Positions 52,942 to 61,151 of a stretch of DNA of 64,000 nucleotides are shown in pieces. The position numbers and the translations under genes were made by a program. The notes under the pieces were generated by a model. The model was not told the origin of the DNA and searched no databases. It saw nothing but the letters and a program-made list of their open reading frames with translations. The stretch is from Sulfurimonas sp. (GTDB taxonomy: Bacteria > Campylobacterota > Campylobacteria > Campylobacterales > Sulfurimonadaceae). Positions within the stretch are counted from its first letter, which is position 1; each line of letters begins with the position of its first letter. The DNA lies in NCBI RefSeq assembly GCF_014859695.1, contig NZ_JACUTS010000003.1:1-64000 (forward strand), in the 5' to 3' direction.

Positions 52942-53514
52942 ATGAGGATGTGTATGCAAAACAGAGGGATTTTAGAGCGTTATGAAAAGGCGCAAAGCGG
53001 AGAGATCATTATTGATATCTCCACCCAAAAAGTTGAAGATTTGTACAGTAGATTTGACAAAAAATCCCACTTTTTAAAAAAAGATCTAAATCAAGATCTT
53101 GTTGATTATATAATTGAGTGTGCAGGGGAGATTGGCGATGAGAACTTTTTGATTCGATTTAATTTTGAGTCAAAGATTGATGATGAATCAATCTCAAGAC
53201 TTCAAAACATCGTAAAGAGATTTTTTGTTTATCTACAGGAGCATGAGCATACAAAAATGAAGGAGATGTTTCAAAAATCGGCGACACTACTTTTTATAGG
53301 AGCTTTTCTTGCAGCGCTCTCTATAGGCATGGCCGAGAGCGAGTTTATGGATAAAAGTATTGTTTTTTCGGTTCTCTCGGAGGGTCTTACCGTTGCGGCT
53401 TGGGTTTCACTGTGGGAGGCTTTGGCTATATTTTTGATTAAGTGGATGCCCTATAAAAAGAAAATCTCTCTTTATAAGCGCATAGCAGATGCTAAAATAG
53501 TATTTAGCTCTTAA
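52942..53514 (+). CDS. unknown membrane protein with two spans
   Basis: A 190-residue protein I do not recognise. A soluble mixed alpha/beta region (about 1-110, with GEIIIDISTQKVEDLYSRF and NFLIRFNFESK) is followed by two membrane spans near 115-133 and 145-167 and a short basic tail. The start is uncertain: ATG at 52942 or 52954 (MQNRG). The N-terminal part looks like a ligand-binding or scaffolding domain facing the cytoplasm. Neighbours prs (divergent) and tpx (convergent) give no clue. Confidence 0.7.
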   Translation: MRMCMQNRGILERYEKAQSGEIIIDISTQKVEDLYSRFDKKSHFLKKDLNQDLVDYIIECAGEIGDENFLIRFNFESKIDDESISRLQNIVKRFFVYLQEHEHTKMKEMFQKSATLLFIGAFLAALSIGMAESEFMDKSIVFSVLSEGLTVAAWVSLWEALAIFLIKWMPYKKKISLYKRIADAKIVFSS

Positions 53515-53519
53515 CTCTT

Positions 53520-54029
53520 CTATCTAGCCTGCTTGATTGCTTCAAGGGCAGCTTCATAGTTTGGTTCTGCAGTAACCTCAGGAACTATCTCTTTGTAGAC
53601 AATAGTTCCGCTTCTGTCAATCACAAAAACAGCTCTGGCACTTAGACCTTTTAGCTTATTGTCAACCATTAAAACACCGTAAGCTTTGCTTACCTCTTTG
53701 TCAAGATAATCACTTGCAACTGCTAGATTTTCTATGCCGCTGGTCGTACAGAAACGCTCAGAAGCAAAGGGTAAATCCATTGAAACAACAGTGGTTTCAC
53801 AGATGTCTAGGTTGTTTACATCTTCGTTAAATCTTCTTGTCTCAGCCGCACATGTGTCGGTATCTAGGGATGGCACGGTTATAAGAAGCTGGATTCTATC
53901 TTTTGCTCCGCCTATCTCTATATTGTTTAGATCAGTTCCTATCGCAGTTACAACAGGTGCTTTGTCCCCTACACCGAGTGCATCTCCCTCTAAATTGACA
54001 CTGCTCCCTTTAAACATTGTTGTTTGCAT
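53520..54029 (-). CDS. tpx: thiol peroxidase
   Basis: An atypical 2-Cys peroxiredoxin of 169 residues that reduces hydrogen peroxide and alkyl hydroperoxides using thioredoxin. The peroxidatic cysteine is C60 in PSLDTDTCAAETRRFN and the resolving cysteine is C94 in RFCTTSGIEN, matching the C61/C95 pair of E. coli Tpx. AAGGAACATTA precedes the ATG. It is monocistronic. In this lineage it is likely a main scavenger in microaerobic growth. Confidence 0.95.
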   Translation of the reverse strand: MQTTMFKGSSVNLEGDALGVGDKAPVVTAIGTDLNNIEIGGAKDRIQLLITVPSLDTDTCAAETRRFNEDVNNLDICETTVVSMDLPFASERFCTTSGIENLAVASDYLDKEVSKAYGVLMVDNKLKGLSARAVFVIDRSGTIVYKEIVPEVTAEPNYEAALEAIKQAR

Positions 54030-54167
54030 TAATGTTCCTTAAATTTTTTTTAATGATATTAACATAAAAATTATATAAATTTTCTTTTATAAGCTAATTT
54101 TTTACGCAGATTTATAGGAACTGTTTTTATTGGCTATAATTTCAAAAATTTACCATCAAGAGAGTGC

Positions 54168-54407
54168 ATGCAAAATCCTTTTGAAACCGGTCACATCAAA
54201 AACTATATTCTTTTTTATCTGAGTATAGTCCTCATTATGACGCTCTTTTTTATAGCGACAACTCTTTTTCATGATGTTGATGGTATCGAGCAAAAGTTAT
54301 TTAGCACAGAGCAAAACAGCACAAAAGAAGCTTATAAAAGAGAGCAGAATAGTGTGGAAGAACAGGGCAGAGCAGAGAGGTTTAAGCTTTTAGATAAAGC
54401 TTATTAA
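54168..54407 (+). CDS. small single-span membrane protein
   Basis: A 79-residue protein with one membrane span (about 12-34, ILFYLSIVLIMTLFFIATTL), then a glutamate/glutamine-rich helical tail that probably faces the periplasm (NSTKEAYKREQNSVEEQGRAERF). I do not recognise it. Its last 4 nt overlap the end of the convergent exbD. It could be a small assembly or regulatory subunit; no partner is indicated. Confidence 0.6.
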   Translation: MQNPFETGHIKNYILFYLSIVLIMTLFFIATTLFHDVDGIEQKLFSTEQNSTKEAYKREQNSVEEQGRAERFKLLDKAY

Positions 54408-54799
54408 TTCTCTTTTGTAACGATATAGAGTTGTTCGTGGTTGAGGCGTTTTAGTATATCCATGACGCTGACAAAATCTTGAAATCTTGACTCTTTGTCG
54501 CTTCTTAAGACCACCGTCTGCTCTTTTGAGAGTTTTGAGAGTCTAATCTCGAGTGTCTTTAAGTCAACCTTCTCTTTCTCTATAAAAAGTTCGCCTTTGG
54601 CATTCACATAAACCGTAACCTCTTTTTTCAGATCCTCTTTTGAAGCTGCTTTTGCGCTTGGAAGCTCAATTGGGATGATGCCTTGATTGACGAATGTTGC
54701 GGTCGTTAAAACCATAACAAGAAGAACGAGCATGATGTCGATAAAAGGGATGACGTTTATCTCATCAAACCTTTTTCTAATCTTTTTACACTTTGCCAT
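54404..54799 (-). CDS. exbD: biopolymer transport protein ExbD
   Basis: A 131-residue ExbD/TolR-type protein with a short cytoplasmic N-terminus, one membrane span (about 17-37) containing the proton-conducting aspartate D21 (VIPFIDIMLVLL), and a periplasmic domain. With ExbB it converts the proton gradient into motion for TonB or Tol. It lies 2 nt after exbB in an operon that also holds a two-component system. No tonB gene is in the window. Confidence 0.92.
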   Translation of the reverse strand: MAKCKKIRKRFDEINVIPFIDIMLVLLVMVLTTATFVNQGIIPIELPSAKAASKEDLKKEVTVYVNAKGELFIEKEKVDLKTLEIRLSKLSKEQTVVLRSDKESRFQDFVSVMDILKRLNHEQLYIVTKEN

Positions 54800-54801
54800 A
54801 T

Positions 54802-55248
54802 TTAGACTTTTTTATCTTGAGTGATGTCATATACTGTAAGTATCTTCTCGACTTTGCGGAGTAAAATAGTATAAGCGACAATTGCCGGCATTGCTACAAC
54901 GAGCCCCATAGCCGTAGCTTTTAGTGCAAGTGCAAGTCCCACCATAATCTTTTTTGCATCGATTGCGCCAACATCGCCCATTGTGTAAAAGGTTAGCATA
55001 ATACCGATAACCGTTCCCAAAAGACCTACATATGGAGCATTTGAGCCAATGGCGCTTATAACGCTTATGTTGTCGGTCAGTTCCATCTCTAAAGTATCTC
55101 TATGGTCATACTTTTGCACATCTACAGTTGCATAAAACATCATTCTCTCAATGAAGAGCCAAAGAGTAACAACACTCATAAGAACAAGAAGTCCCATAAC
55201 TCCGTAATCAAGTGCTACTTCCGCGTACGCTAACATATTTTCTTCCAC
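54802..55248 (-). CDS. exbB: biopolymer transport protein ExbB
   Basis: A 148-residue MotA/TolQ/ExbB-type protein with three membrane spans (about 12-32, 70-95 and 108-132) and the conserved SAIGSNAPYVGLLGTVIGIM segment near 64-83. It is shorter than E. coli ExbB, as in other Campylobacterota. The start is GTG at 55248 overlapping the kinase stop; an ATG four codons later (MLAYAEV) also has a good GGAAG site and may be used. Confidence 0.92.
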   Translation of the reverse strand: MEENMLAYAEVALDYGVMGLLVLMSVVTLWLFIERMMFYATVDVQKYDHRDTLEMELTDNISVISAIGSNAPYVGLLGTVIGIMLTFYTMGDVGAIDAKKIMVGLALALKATAMGLVVAMPAIVAYTILLRKVEKILTVYDITQDKKV

Positions 55249-56078
55249 TAATCTTCCTTAAATTTTAAAGTAACCGTCGTTCCGACATTCGGCTTGGATT
55301 TAAAGTTCAGCGCAATCGCGTTAGCATCGCAAAATCTCTTTACCATGCTAAGCCCTATGCCAAAACCTTTCATATTTTTGTTGCTCTGGTAGTAGTTGTC
55401 AAAAATTTTTATAAGTTCTACTTCGTCCATCCCACAACCGTAATCTTCTATGTAAAGAGAGTAGTTTTGCAATCTTATACTTATTTTGTGAATATCTCGT
55501 GAATATTTTACTGCATTGTCTATAAGATTGTCAATTACTTTTGATAAGCCTATTTTATCATTCATTATATGGTGCGGCGAGAGTTGGAGTTCAAACTCCA
55601 TATGAGGGTAGATTCGCCCTAAAAACTCCACTCTGCTTTTAACAAGCTCACTAAGCTCAAACTCTTCGTATATAATGTTCGCACCCTGAAGCTTTATCAT
55701 ATAATCAAGTTCGTTGTAGCGCTGCTGCAGCATTTCACAGGCACTCTCTATTCTACCGGCTCTTTTGAAATCTTTCTCGCTCTCAAGATTTTTCTTTAGC
55801 ATGTGTATGTTTGTCTTGATGGTGCTTATGGGAAGGTTGAGCTCATGAAGTGTCTCAGTTGAGAGATTTTGAAGGTTTGTTACATGCTCAAAGAGGGGGT
55901 CAATAGAGAGTTTTGAGATAATCACCCCCGCAAAGAGGGTTAGTACAAAAAGGACTAAAAAGAGCAAAGAGCTGTTTTGAACCTCTGCAACCGAGGTGAA
56001 GTAGTACAAAATGCCCATCAGCGCGGTAACGGTAAGCAGATAGTAGATAAAGATGCTAATACGCAGATTACGAAACAA
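55248..56078 (-). CDS. sensor histidine kinase
   Basis: A 276-residue membrane kinase with two spans (about 8-26 and 37-55) separated by only a few residues, so there is almost no periplasmic sensor. The phospho-accepting histidine is H78 in LHELNLPIST. The ATPase domain has the N box DNLIDNAVKYS near 180, G1 DYGCGMDE near 220 and G2 KGFGIGLSMVK near 244. It may sense through the membrane or via the adjacent ExbB/ExbD. It overlaps its regulator gene by 11 nt. Confidence 0.93.
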   Translation of the reverse strand: MFRNLRISIFIYYLLTVTALMGILYYFTSVAEVQNSSLLFLVLFVLTLFAGVIISKLSIDPLFEHVTNLQNLSTETLHELNLPISTIKTNIHMLKKNLESEKDFKRAGRIESACEMLQQRYNELDYMIKLQGANIIYEEFELSELVKSRVEFLGRIYPHMEFELQLSPHHIMNDKIGLSKVIDNLIDNAVKYSRDIHKISIRLQNYSLYIEDYGCGMDEVELIKIFDNYYQSNKNMKGFGIGLSMVKRFCDANAIALNFKSKPNVGTTVTLKFKED

Positions 56079-56721
56079 GTCTGTACCCTATGCCTCTTAC
56101 GTTTTCGATGTTTATCTCGGAAATAAGATGTTTTATGCGCGTTATATATACCCGTATTGCCCCATCACTCCCACCTTCGCTGCTACTCCAGAGCTCATCC
56201 AAGATCATCTCTTTTGGCACTGTGTTGTTTATATGTTTCATAAGCAGCAGCAGAAGCTCATACTCTTTTTTGGAGAGATCAAGCTCTTGGTTTTTGTATA
56301 AAATTCGTCTGTGAAGAGTGTCATGATGAAGAAGCTCGCAGGAGTCTGTAGCAGTGCTGTTTGCTCTTTTTAAAATTGCACTTATGCGCAGAAGCATCTC
56401 ATCTACATCAAAAGGCTTGGTCATGTAATCATCCGCACCGCTTAAGAAGCCTCTCTTTAGTATCTCTTTGTTTTTATGGGATGTTAAAAACATGGCAGGA
56501 GTCTTGTCATCAGAATCTCTAAGCTCTTTTAGAAGCGTCATGCCGTCAATTATCGGCACGTTTACATCCAAAAGATAGAGGTCAAACTTGTGAGCATAGG
56601 TCATCTCAATAGCGCTCTGCCCATTTGTTACATGCGTTACCTCGTACTCGGCATCTTGCAGAAGATCTATGATAGTATCTGCAAAGAGAATGTCGTCTTC
56701 AAGCAGCAGTATTTTATTCAA
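56068..56721 (-). CDS. OmpR-family response regulator
   Basis: A 217-residue regulator. The receiver domain (1-115) has phospho-acceptor D52 (LLDVNVPIIDG) and the conserved lysine in TKPFD near 102. The winged-helix DNA-binding domain (about 125-215) includes LSKKEYELLLLLM and the recognition segment GAIRVYITRIKHLI. It partners the kinase encoded immediately downstream. It overlaps pyrC by 8 nt, so it is expressed from the pyrC transcript. Confidence 0.94.
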   Translation of the reverse strand: MNKILLLEDDILFADTIIDLLQDAEYEVTHVTNGQSAIEMTYAHKFDLYLLDVNVPIIDGMTLLKELRDSDDKTPAMFLTSHKNKEILKRGFLSGADDYMTKPFDVDEMLLRISAILKRANSTATDSCELLHHDTLHRRILYKNQELDLSKKEYELLLLLMKHINNTVPKEMILDELWSSSEGGSDGAIRVYITRIKHLISEINIENVRGIGYRLVS

Positions 56722-57721
56722 TGCTCTCTATCGCCCAGTTTATAACTCTGCTTGCATACATCGGGATAACACCGTTGTAGGTCTCAGGCACAACAAAAGG
56801 GCGCTTTTCTAAAATAACCTCTTTAAACTCAGGACAAATTCCATAGATATTTTGCGCATTGTCGCTCACAAAAGCTTGAAGATTATCAAGTTTATCGTAC
56901 TGCTCAAATATTTCACACAGAAGCTGAAGCGCTATCGGTGCGCTAAAAACTCCTGCCGCACAGCCGGAACACTCTTTTTTCTCTTTTGAGTGAGGTGCCG
57001 AATCTGAACCGAACATAACCTTTGGGTGCGCTTCAAGAGCAACGCTCAAAAGCGCATCTAAATCTTCGGGTCTTTTTGCAATCGGCTTGCAGAAGTTATG
57101 CGGCATCATCATCCCGCCGACAACATCATCAAGCGTTAAGAGGAGGTGATGCACGGTTATGGTCGCATAGAGATTTTTGTGTTTATCAAGCATCGCAACC
57201 GCTTCTTTTGTCGTAATATGCTCCATAATGATTTTTAAATCAGGAAAGTTGATCGCAAGAAGCTCGTAGATACTCATAAACTCCGCTTCTCTATCCATCA
57301 CAAAACCGTCAGTCTCGCCATGTACACAAAGAGGAATCCCAAGTATGCTCATAGCCTCAAGCGTCTCGCGCATCTCCTCTATGTCAAATGATGAAACACC
57401 GCCCTCGGAGTTTGTCGTAATGCCCGCAGGGTAGAGCTTAATCGCCGTAATATGCTCTTTTGCATCGGCTAGAAATTTTTTGCCGTAGTTTTTATAAAAA
57501 AGCGTCATGTAAGGCTCAAAGTAGTCGTTTGGAACCGCTGCAATGATGCGCTCTTTATAAGCTTTTACATCTTCAAGCGTAGTAACGGGTGGAACAAGGT
57601 TTGGCATGATTAGAGCGCCGCTGAAACTGTAGGCACTAAGAGGCGCAACATTTTCAAGCATGACTCCGTCGCGAAGATGGAGGTGCATGTCAAGGGGCAT
57701 TAAAAGTGTGTGGGTTTTCAT
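56714..57721 (-). CDS. pyrC: dihydroorotase
   Basis: PyrC closes the dihydroorotate ring in pyrimidine synthesis. The 335-residue class II enzyme has the zinc-binding DMHLHLRDG (H13 and H15), the lysine region KLYPAGITTNSEGG near 95-108, histidines in VHGETDG near 133 and MEHITTKEA near 165, and the catalytic aspartate in GSDSAPHS near 238. It overlaps both neighbours (4 and 8 nt), tying a core pathway gene to a phosphohexomutase and a two-component system. Confidence 0.95.
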   Translation of the reverse strand: MKTHTLLMPLDMHLHLRDGVMLENVAPLSAYSFSGALIMPNLVPPVTTLEDVKAYKERIIAAVPNDYFEPYMTLFYKNYGKKFLADAKEHITAIKLYPAGITTNSEGGVSSFDIEEMRETLEAMSILGIPLCVHGETDGFVMDREAEFMSIYELLAINFPDLKIIMEHITTKEAVAMLDKHKNLYATITVHHLLLTLDDVVGGMMMPHNFCKPIAKRPEDLDALLSVALEAHPKVMFGSDSAPHSKEKKECSGCAAGVFSAPIALQLLCEIFEQYDKLDNLQAFVSDNAQNIYGICPEFKEVILEKRPFVVPETYNGVIPMYASRVINWAIESIE

Positions 57722-59088
57722 AGAGCATCCTTTGCACTTTGTATAAGATTGTTCATCTCTTTTTCGTAGAGTTTTGCCTCTTCCTCTGAGGTCGATTCAA
57801 AGCGGGTAACAAGAACCGGAGTCGTGTTGCTAGCACGTACAAGCCCCCACCCATGTTCAAAGTTTATGCGTACCCCATCAACATCAATGATATTTTTGAT
57901 GACAGGAAATGACTTGGGAGGATTTTTGAGAAGCTCTTTAACTTTGTCTATGATTTTAAACTTCTCGCTCTCGGTAGTGTGAACTTTTATCTCCTCGGTT
58001 GAGAAAACCTTTGGAAGTTTTGCAAGCTCAGCGTCGAGATCAACTCCGTCATGGATAAGCTCCAGCATTCTAAGCGTTGCATAGATGGCGTCATCGTAAC
58101 CGAAATAGCGGTTTTTGAAAAATATATGCCCGCTCACTTCACATGCAAGGTCTGCGCCAATCTCCTGCATCTTTACTTTTATATTTGAGTGACCGGTTTT
58201 ATACATAATAGCTTTTGCACCGCGCTTCTCCAACTCGTCATACATAACTTGCGAACACTTTACCTCGCCCACGACGGTTGGTCTGTCCATCTTCATGGCA
58301 AAGAGAAGTGCCATCATGTCGCCTTTGATGTTGTTTTTATGTGTAAGCACGGCGATTCTGTCTGCATCTCCGTCGTACGCAAAAGCTATGTCGCCCTCGG
58401 CTTCTAGAAGCTTTTTTACATCCTCTAGATTGTGTTCATCTGATGGGTCGGGATGATGGTTTGGAAAAGTTCCGTCAGGCTCAATATAGAGACCCTTTGT
58501 CTTGAGTCTTAAAGTGTTAAAGATTCTTTCGGTAACAATTCCGGCAACACCGTTTCCGCAGTCATAGACGATGCGCGTAGGCATATCTTTGAGGTGGGAA
58601 AATTCGCTGATAAGAAAGTCAACATACCTTGTAACCGCATCTATCTCCGTTACATCTCTTTGTGGTACATGTGGAAACTCCATCGTCCCACACTCACGAC
58701 CAAGAGCATAGATGTCCTCGCCAAAGAACGGCGCTTTGTCTATAGTTATCTTAAATCCGTTGTATTCGCTAGGGTTGTGAGAGCCTGTGATCATAATAGA
58801 AGCAGATGGAGTGACGCTACCATGTTCTATTGCCCACTCCTGATAGTTTGTAAAGTAGTTTACCGGAGTAGGAACAAGCCCCATATCCAGAACTTTTTTG
58901 CCGCCTGCATTTAGTCCATGAACAAGATACTCAAAGAGAACGGGAGAGTGGCTTCTAGCGTCATACCCGACAGCCACATACTCGCCTTTGATTTTTGAAG
59001 CAAGCGCATAACCTATACGCACAACGCTCTGCTCGTTTAACTCTTTTTCGTAAATCCCTCTGATGTCATACTCTCTGTAGATGCTCAA
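57718..59088 (-). CDS. phosphomannomutase/phosphoglucomutase
   Basis: A 456-residue alpha-D-phosphohexomutase that interconverts hexose 1- and 6-phosphates for surface polysaccharide precursors. The phosphoserine is S103 in TGSHNP, the magnesium loop is DGDADRIA near 240, the sugar-binding loop is CEVSGHIFF near 318, and the phosphate-binding loop is RASNTTPVLVTRFE near 420. It resembles AlgC/ManB-type enzymes; substrate preference is not certain. First gene of the operon running to exbD. Confidence 0.93.
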   Translation of the reverse strand: MSIYREYDIRGIYEKELNEQSVVRIGYALASKIKGEYVAVGYDARSHSPVLFEYLVHGLNAGGKKVLDMGLVPTPVNYFTNYQEWAIEHGSVTPSASIMITGSHNPSEYNGFKITIDKAPFFGEDIYALGRECGTMEFPHVPQRDVTEIDAVTRYVDFLISEFSHLKDMPTRIVYDCGNGVAGIVTERIFNTLRLKTKGLYIEPDGTFPNHHPDPSDEHNLEDVKKLLEAEGDIAFAYDGDADRIAVLTHKNNIKGDMMALLFAMKMDRPTVVGEVKCSQVMYDELEKRGAKAIMYKTGHSNIKVKMQEIGADLACEVSGHIFFKNRYFGYDDAIYATLRMLELIHDGVDLDAELAKLPKVFSTEEIKVHTTESEKFKIIDKVKELLKNPPKSFPVIKNIIDVDGVRINFEHGWGLVRASNTTPVLVTRFESTSEEEAKLYEKEMNNLIQSAKDAL

Positions 59089-59192
59089 TGCTTTGCCTTT
59101 TATCGTTTTATGAGTGTAATTTTACTATAATTCTCTTTCTCTTTCATGAGAGCTATAAAATATTAAGAGATTTTTTAAAATTTTGATTGTGC

Positions 59193-59198
59193 TATAAT
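59193..59198 (+). promoter_or_regulatory. -10 box upstream of the orphan antitoxin
   Basis: Consensus TATAAT, preceded by GC, lies about 34 nt before the ATG at 59227. A strong AAAAAGGAG ribosome site follows at 59212-59218. Confidence 0.6.
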
Positions 59199-59226
59199 AC
59201 AACCAATAAAAAAAGGAGTTTGTATC

Positions 59227-59454
59227 ATGCTTGAAGCTCTAGATTTACAAAAAATGAGTATTTCAGATAAGTTTTTGATGATGGAAGAGTTGTGGGAAGA
59301 TTTGAGCCAAAATGCTTCTGCAAATGGTTTTTCACCTCAGTGGCACTATGATGAACTTGCTCAGAGAGAGAAAAAAATCCAAGATGGAGAGTTTAAGTTT
59401 TCCTCACTATCTGAAGCAAAAAAGAGACTAAGAAACTCCATTTATGAAAATTGA
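59227..59454 (+). CDS. addiction-module antitoxin, apparently without toxin
   Basis: A 75-residue protein of the 'addiction module component' family (short antitoxins such as those pairing with RelE/ParE-type toxins): LEALDLQKMSISDKFLMMEELWEDL, then the WHYDELAQREKKIQDGE segment typical of the C-terminal half. The promoter and ribosome site look strong. The expected downstream toxin begins at 59444 but is cut off after a few codons by the convergent outer-membrane gene. It may be a remnant or act on other toxins. Confidence 0.82.
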   Translation: MLEALDLQKMSISDKFLMMEELWEDLSQNASANGFSPQWHYDELAQREKKIQDGEFKFSSLSEAKKRLRNSIYEN

Positions 59455-59509
59455 AATCTTAGGCTTTTCCTACCACACAAAACGGATAAGCGCATCTAGT
59501 GTGTCATAA
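59444..59509 (+). pseudogene. possible truncated RelE/ParE-type toxin start
   Basis: An ATG overlapping the antitoxin stop opens a frame with a plausible toxin N-terminus (MKIEIL). From about 59463 it becomes the reverse strand of the outer-membrane gene's C-terminal codons and stops after 21 residues. The overlap position is where a partner toxin is expected, so this is probably a deletion scar. With so few codons left, chance is possible. Confidence 0.35.
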
Positions 59510-59970
59510 TCGTACTTATAGTCCAAACTTGGCACTTCCATATCGTATGTTCTGTACTCCAGTGCGAGTGCTACATGTTCAAAAAATTTATAAGAGACTC
59601 CCGCACCATAACCAAAACCGTCTGCTGACGTGCTTGAGCTGATAGCTTGCACCTGATAACCTGCTATACCGTAGAGTGCAAGCGGCTTTGTCGGGCTGTA
59701 CCCTAAATGAAAATCAACTCCCAGACCGTTAAACCAAGAGCTACCCGTCGCACTGCTCTCTTCATAATCGCCCTGATGGTATGAGCCACTAAATCCAACC
59801 ATAACGCAGTTGCTAAAGACTTTGCTAAAACCGTAACCGATACTAAAAGATGTTGTTGACTGCTCCATTATATCTGCTTTAGATGCACCTACGTAGACAT
59901 AATTCTCTGCCATAAGGCTTGACGCCAACGAGAGAGCCAAGAGGCTTGAGAGTGCTGATTTTTTTAACAT
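59470..59970 (-). CDS. small outer-membrane beta-barrel protein
   Basis: A 166-residue protein with a signal peptide (about 1-21, LSSLLALSLASSLMA) and alternating amphipathic strands characteristic of an eight-stranded OmpX/OmpA-like barrel, ending in FVW, a good barrel-assembly signal. Recognisable strands include FSIGYGFSKVF, GLGVDFHLGYSP and HVALALEYRTYDM. Function is unknown. Its 3' end abuts the truncated toxin start. Confidence 0.85.
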   Translation of the reverse strand: MLKKSALSSLLALSLASSLMAENYVYVGASKADIMEQSTTSFSIGYGFSKVFSNCVMVGFSGSYHQGDYEESSATGSSWFNGLGVDFHLGYSPTKPLALYGIAGYQVQAISSSTSADGFGYGAGVSYKFFEHVALALEYRTYDMEVPSLDYKYDYDTLDALIRFVW

Positions 59971-60012
59971 GTAGAACCTCTTTTGTAATTTTAAAGATGT
60001 AGATTAAGTATG

Positions 60013-60037
60013 CGTTCCCACTTGAAAAGCGGGAACG
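60013..60037. terminator. strong G+C-rich hairpin
   Basis: CGTTCCC-A-CTT-GAA-AAG-C-GGGAACG forms a 10-bp stem with one mismatch, between the end of the TPR/Sel1-like gene and the start of the barrel gene (both minus strand). It is a plausible terminator for the upstream gene. It also resembles GTTCCCAC-type palindromes dispersed in many proteobacterial genomes. Confidence 0.55.
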
Positions 60038-60062
60038 AGAAAAAAGAGATACTAACTAAATT

Positions 60063-60530
60063 TTACTTACACGCCCAAGGACTCTCTTTGCATATAATAT
60101 CAAGATTTTTTTGAGCATTTTGATTACCCTGCTGTGCAGCAACACGGAAATGTTCATAAGCTTTTATTTTATTTATCCCAACACCATCTCCAAAATAATA
60201 ACATATTCCTAAATTATAATTTGCATCAGAATAATTTGGTGAAAACTCCACTGCTTTTTTAAATATTTTGCACGCATTGGTAGTGTCTTCGATTTTGTTG
60301 TACTGAACACCTGCATTAAAGTACATTCCAGCACGATATTTTTCATAGTTATCATATGGGTTTGTTTGCATTGACTGATACTCTTTTAAAGAAATCTGTG
60401 CAGCTCTTACACACAACAAGGGGTCTGAACCAAGTTCACAAGACATCATTTGGTTCCTTAGTTCATTTTTGAATAAATCATTTCCAAATACTGATAAATA
60501 AAATAACGCTATCATAACTAGACTTTTCAT
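60063..60530 (-). CDS. secreted TPR/Sel1-like repeat protein
   Basis: A 155-residue protein with a signal peptide (about 1-17, SLVMIALFYLSVFG), followed by helical repeats (YNLGICYYFGDGVGINKIKAYEHF is a Sel1-type repeat; AGVQYNKIEDTTNACKIFKKAVEF is TPR-like). Four cysteines near 30, 41, 87 and 111 plus two at the end could form disulfides. Its start overlaps the stop of the TIR-like gene by 1 nt (TAATG), so the two are translationally coupled although one product is cytoplasmic and the other exported. Confidence 0.8.
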   Translation of the reverse strand: MKSLVMIALFYLSVFGNDLFKNELRNQMMSCELGSDPLLCVRAAQISLKEYQSMQTNPYDNYEKYRAGMYFNAGVQYNKIEDTTNACKIFKKAVEFSPNYSDANYNLGICYYFGDGVGINKIKAYEHFRVAAQQGNQNAQKNLDIICKESPWACK

Positions 60531-60943
60531 TATCTTCCTCCATTTATAAATTTTGGCAATGCCTCTTTGAGTTTTTCTTGTAAATCGTATGCGTCTTTGT
60601 AAAACAGTACTCTTCTATGTTGTGTATCAAAATGAAGTTTTGTATCATCTTTAGCTATAAGCAAGATATCAATTCCCTCGTTTCCTACACCATCCGCGTA
60701 TCCTAACTCGTAATAAACATTAGGATTGCTGTATGTTAAATCTAGAATAATAAATTCAGACTCTTCTATTAACTGCTTAATATCATCAATTATTGTATTG
60801 GAATTTGCTAATTCATCTACCCTCACTGATTTTAAGTTTTGTTCCTCGCAAGATTTTTTAAGCACTCGATAGATATCATCAGTACCATAAAACTGCATTC
60901 CTAAAAAGACTTGATTTTCTGTAAAAGATTCATATTGAGACAT
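60530..60943 (-). CDS. TIR-like / nucleoside deoxyribosyltransferase-like nucleotide-binding protein
   Basis: A 137-residue Rossmann-like protein: QVFLGMQFYGTDDIYRVLK opens the fold, ESEFIILDLTYSNPNVYYELGYADGVG (about 61-87) is the diagnostic block, and ILLIAKDD follows. In deoxyribosyltransferases and TIR-like NAD-processing domains the glutamate of YYELG (about residue 79) is catalytic. Such domains occur as effectors in bacterial defence systems. It is cytoplasmic. The coupled secreted TPR protein downstream is an unusual partner. Substrate and role are unknown. Confidence 0.78.
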   Translation of the reverse strand: MSQYESFTENQVFLGMQFYGTDDIYRVLKKSCEEQNLKSVRVDELANSNTIIDDIKQLIEESEFIILDLTYSNPNVYYELGYADGVGNEGIDILLIAKDDTKLHFDTQHRRVLFYKDAYDLQEKLKEALPKFINGGR

Positions 60944-61151
60944 CTTTTTATCCTTTTTTGCATTTAAAACTAGCTCATTGCAACTTAGTGTTTGAAATGA
61001 AAATAGACTTTACCCCCCCCTTATTAATAAATGCTTAAACAACAAGATTTTCTTTATTTTCACGGTTTTAGTGTGGATATTTACAGAAGGTAGGAAGTGT
61101 AAATTTTGTAGGGTAAGCGTGTAGAAGTTTAAGCGTGAATTTGGCGTATTT

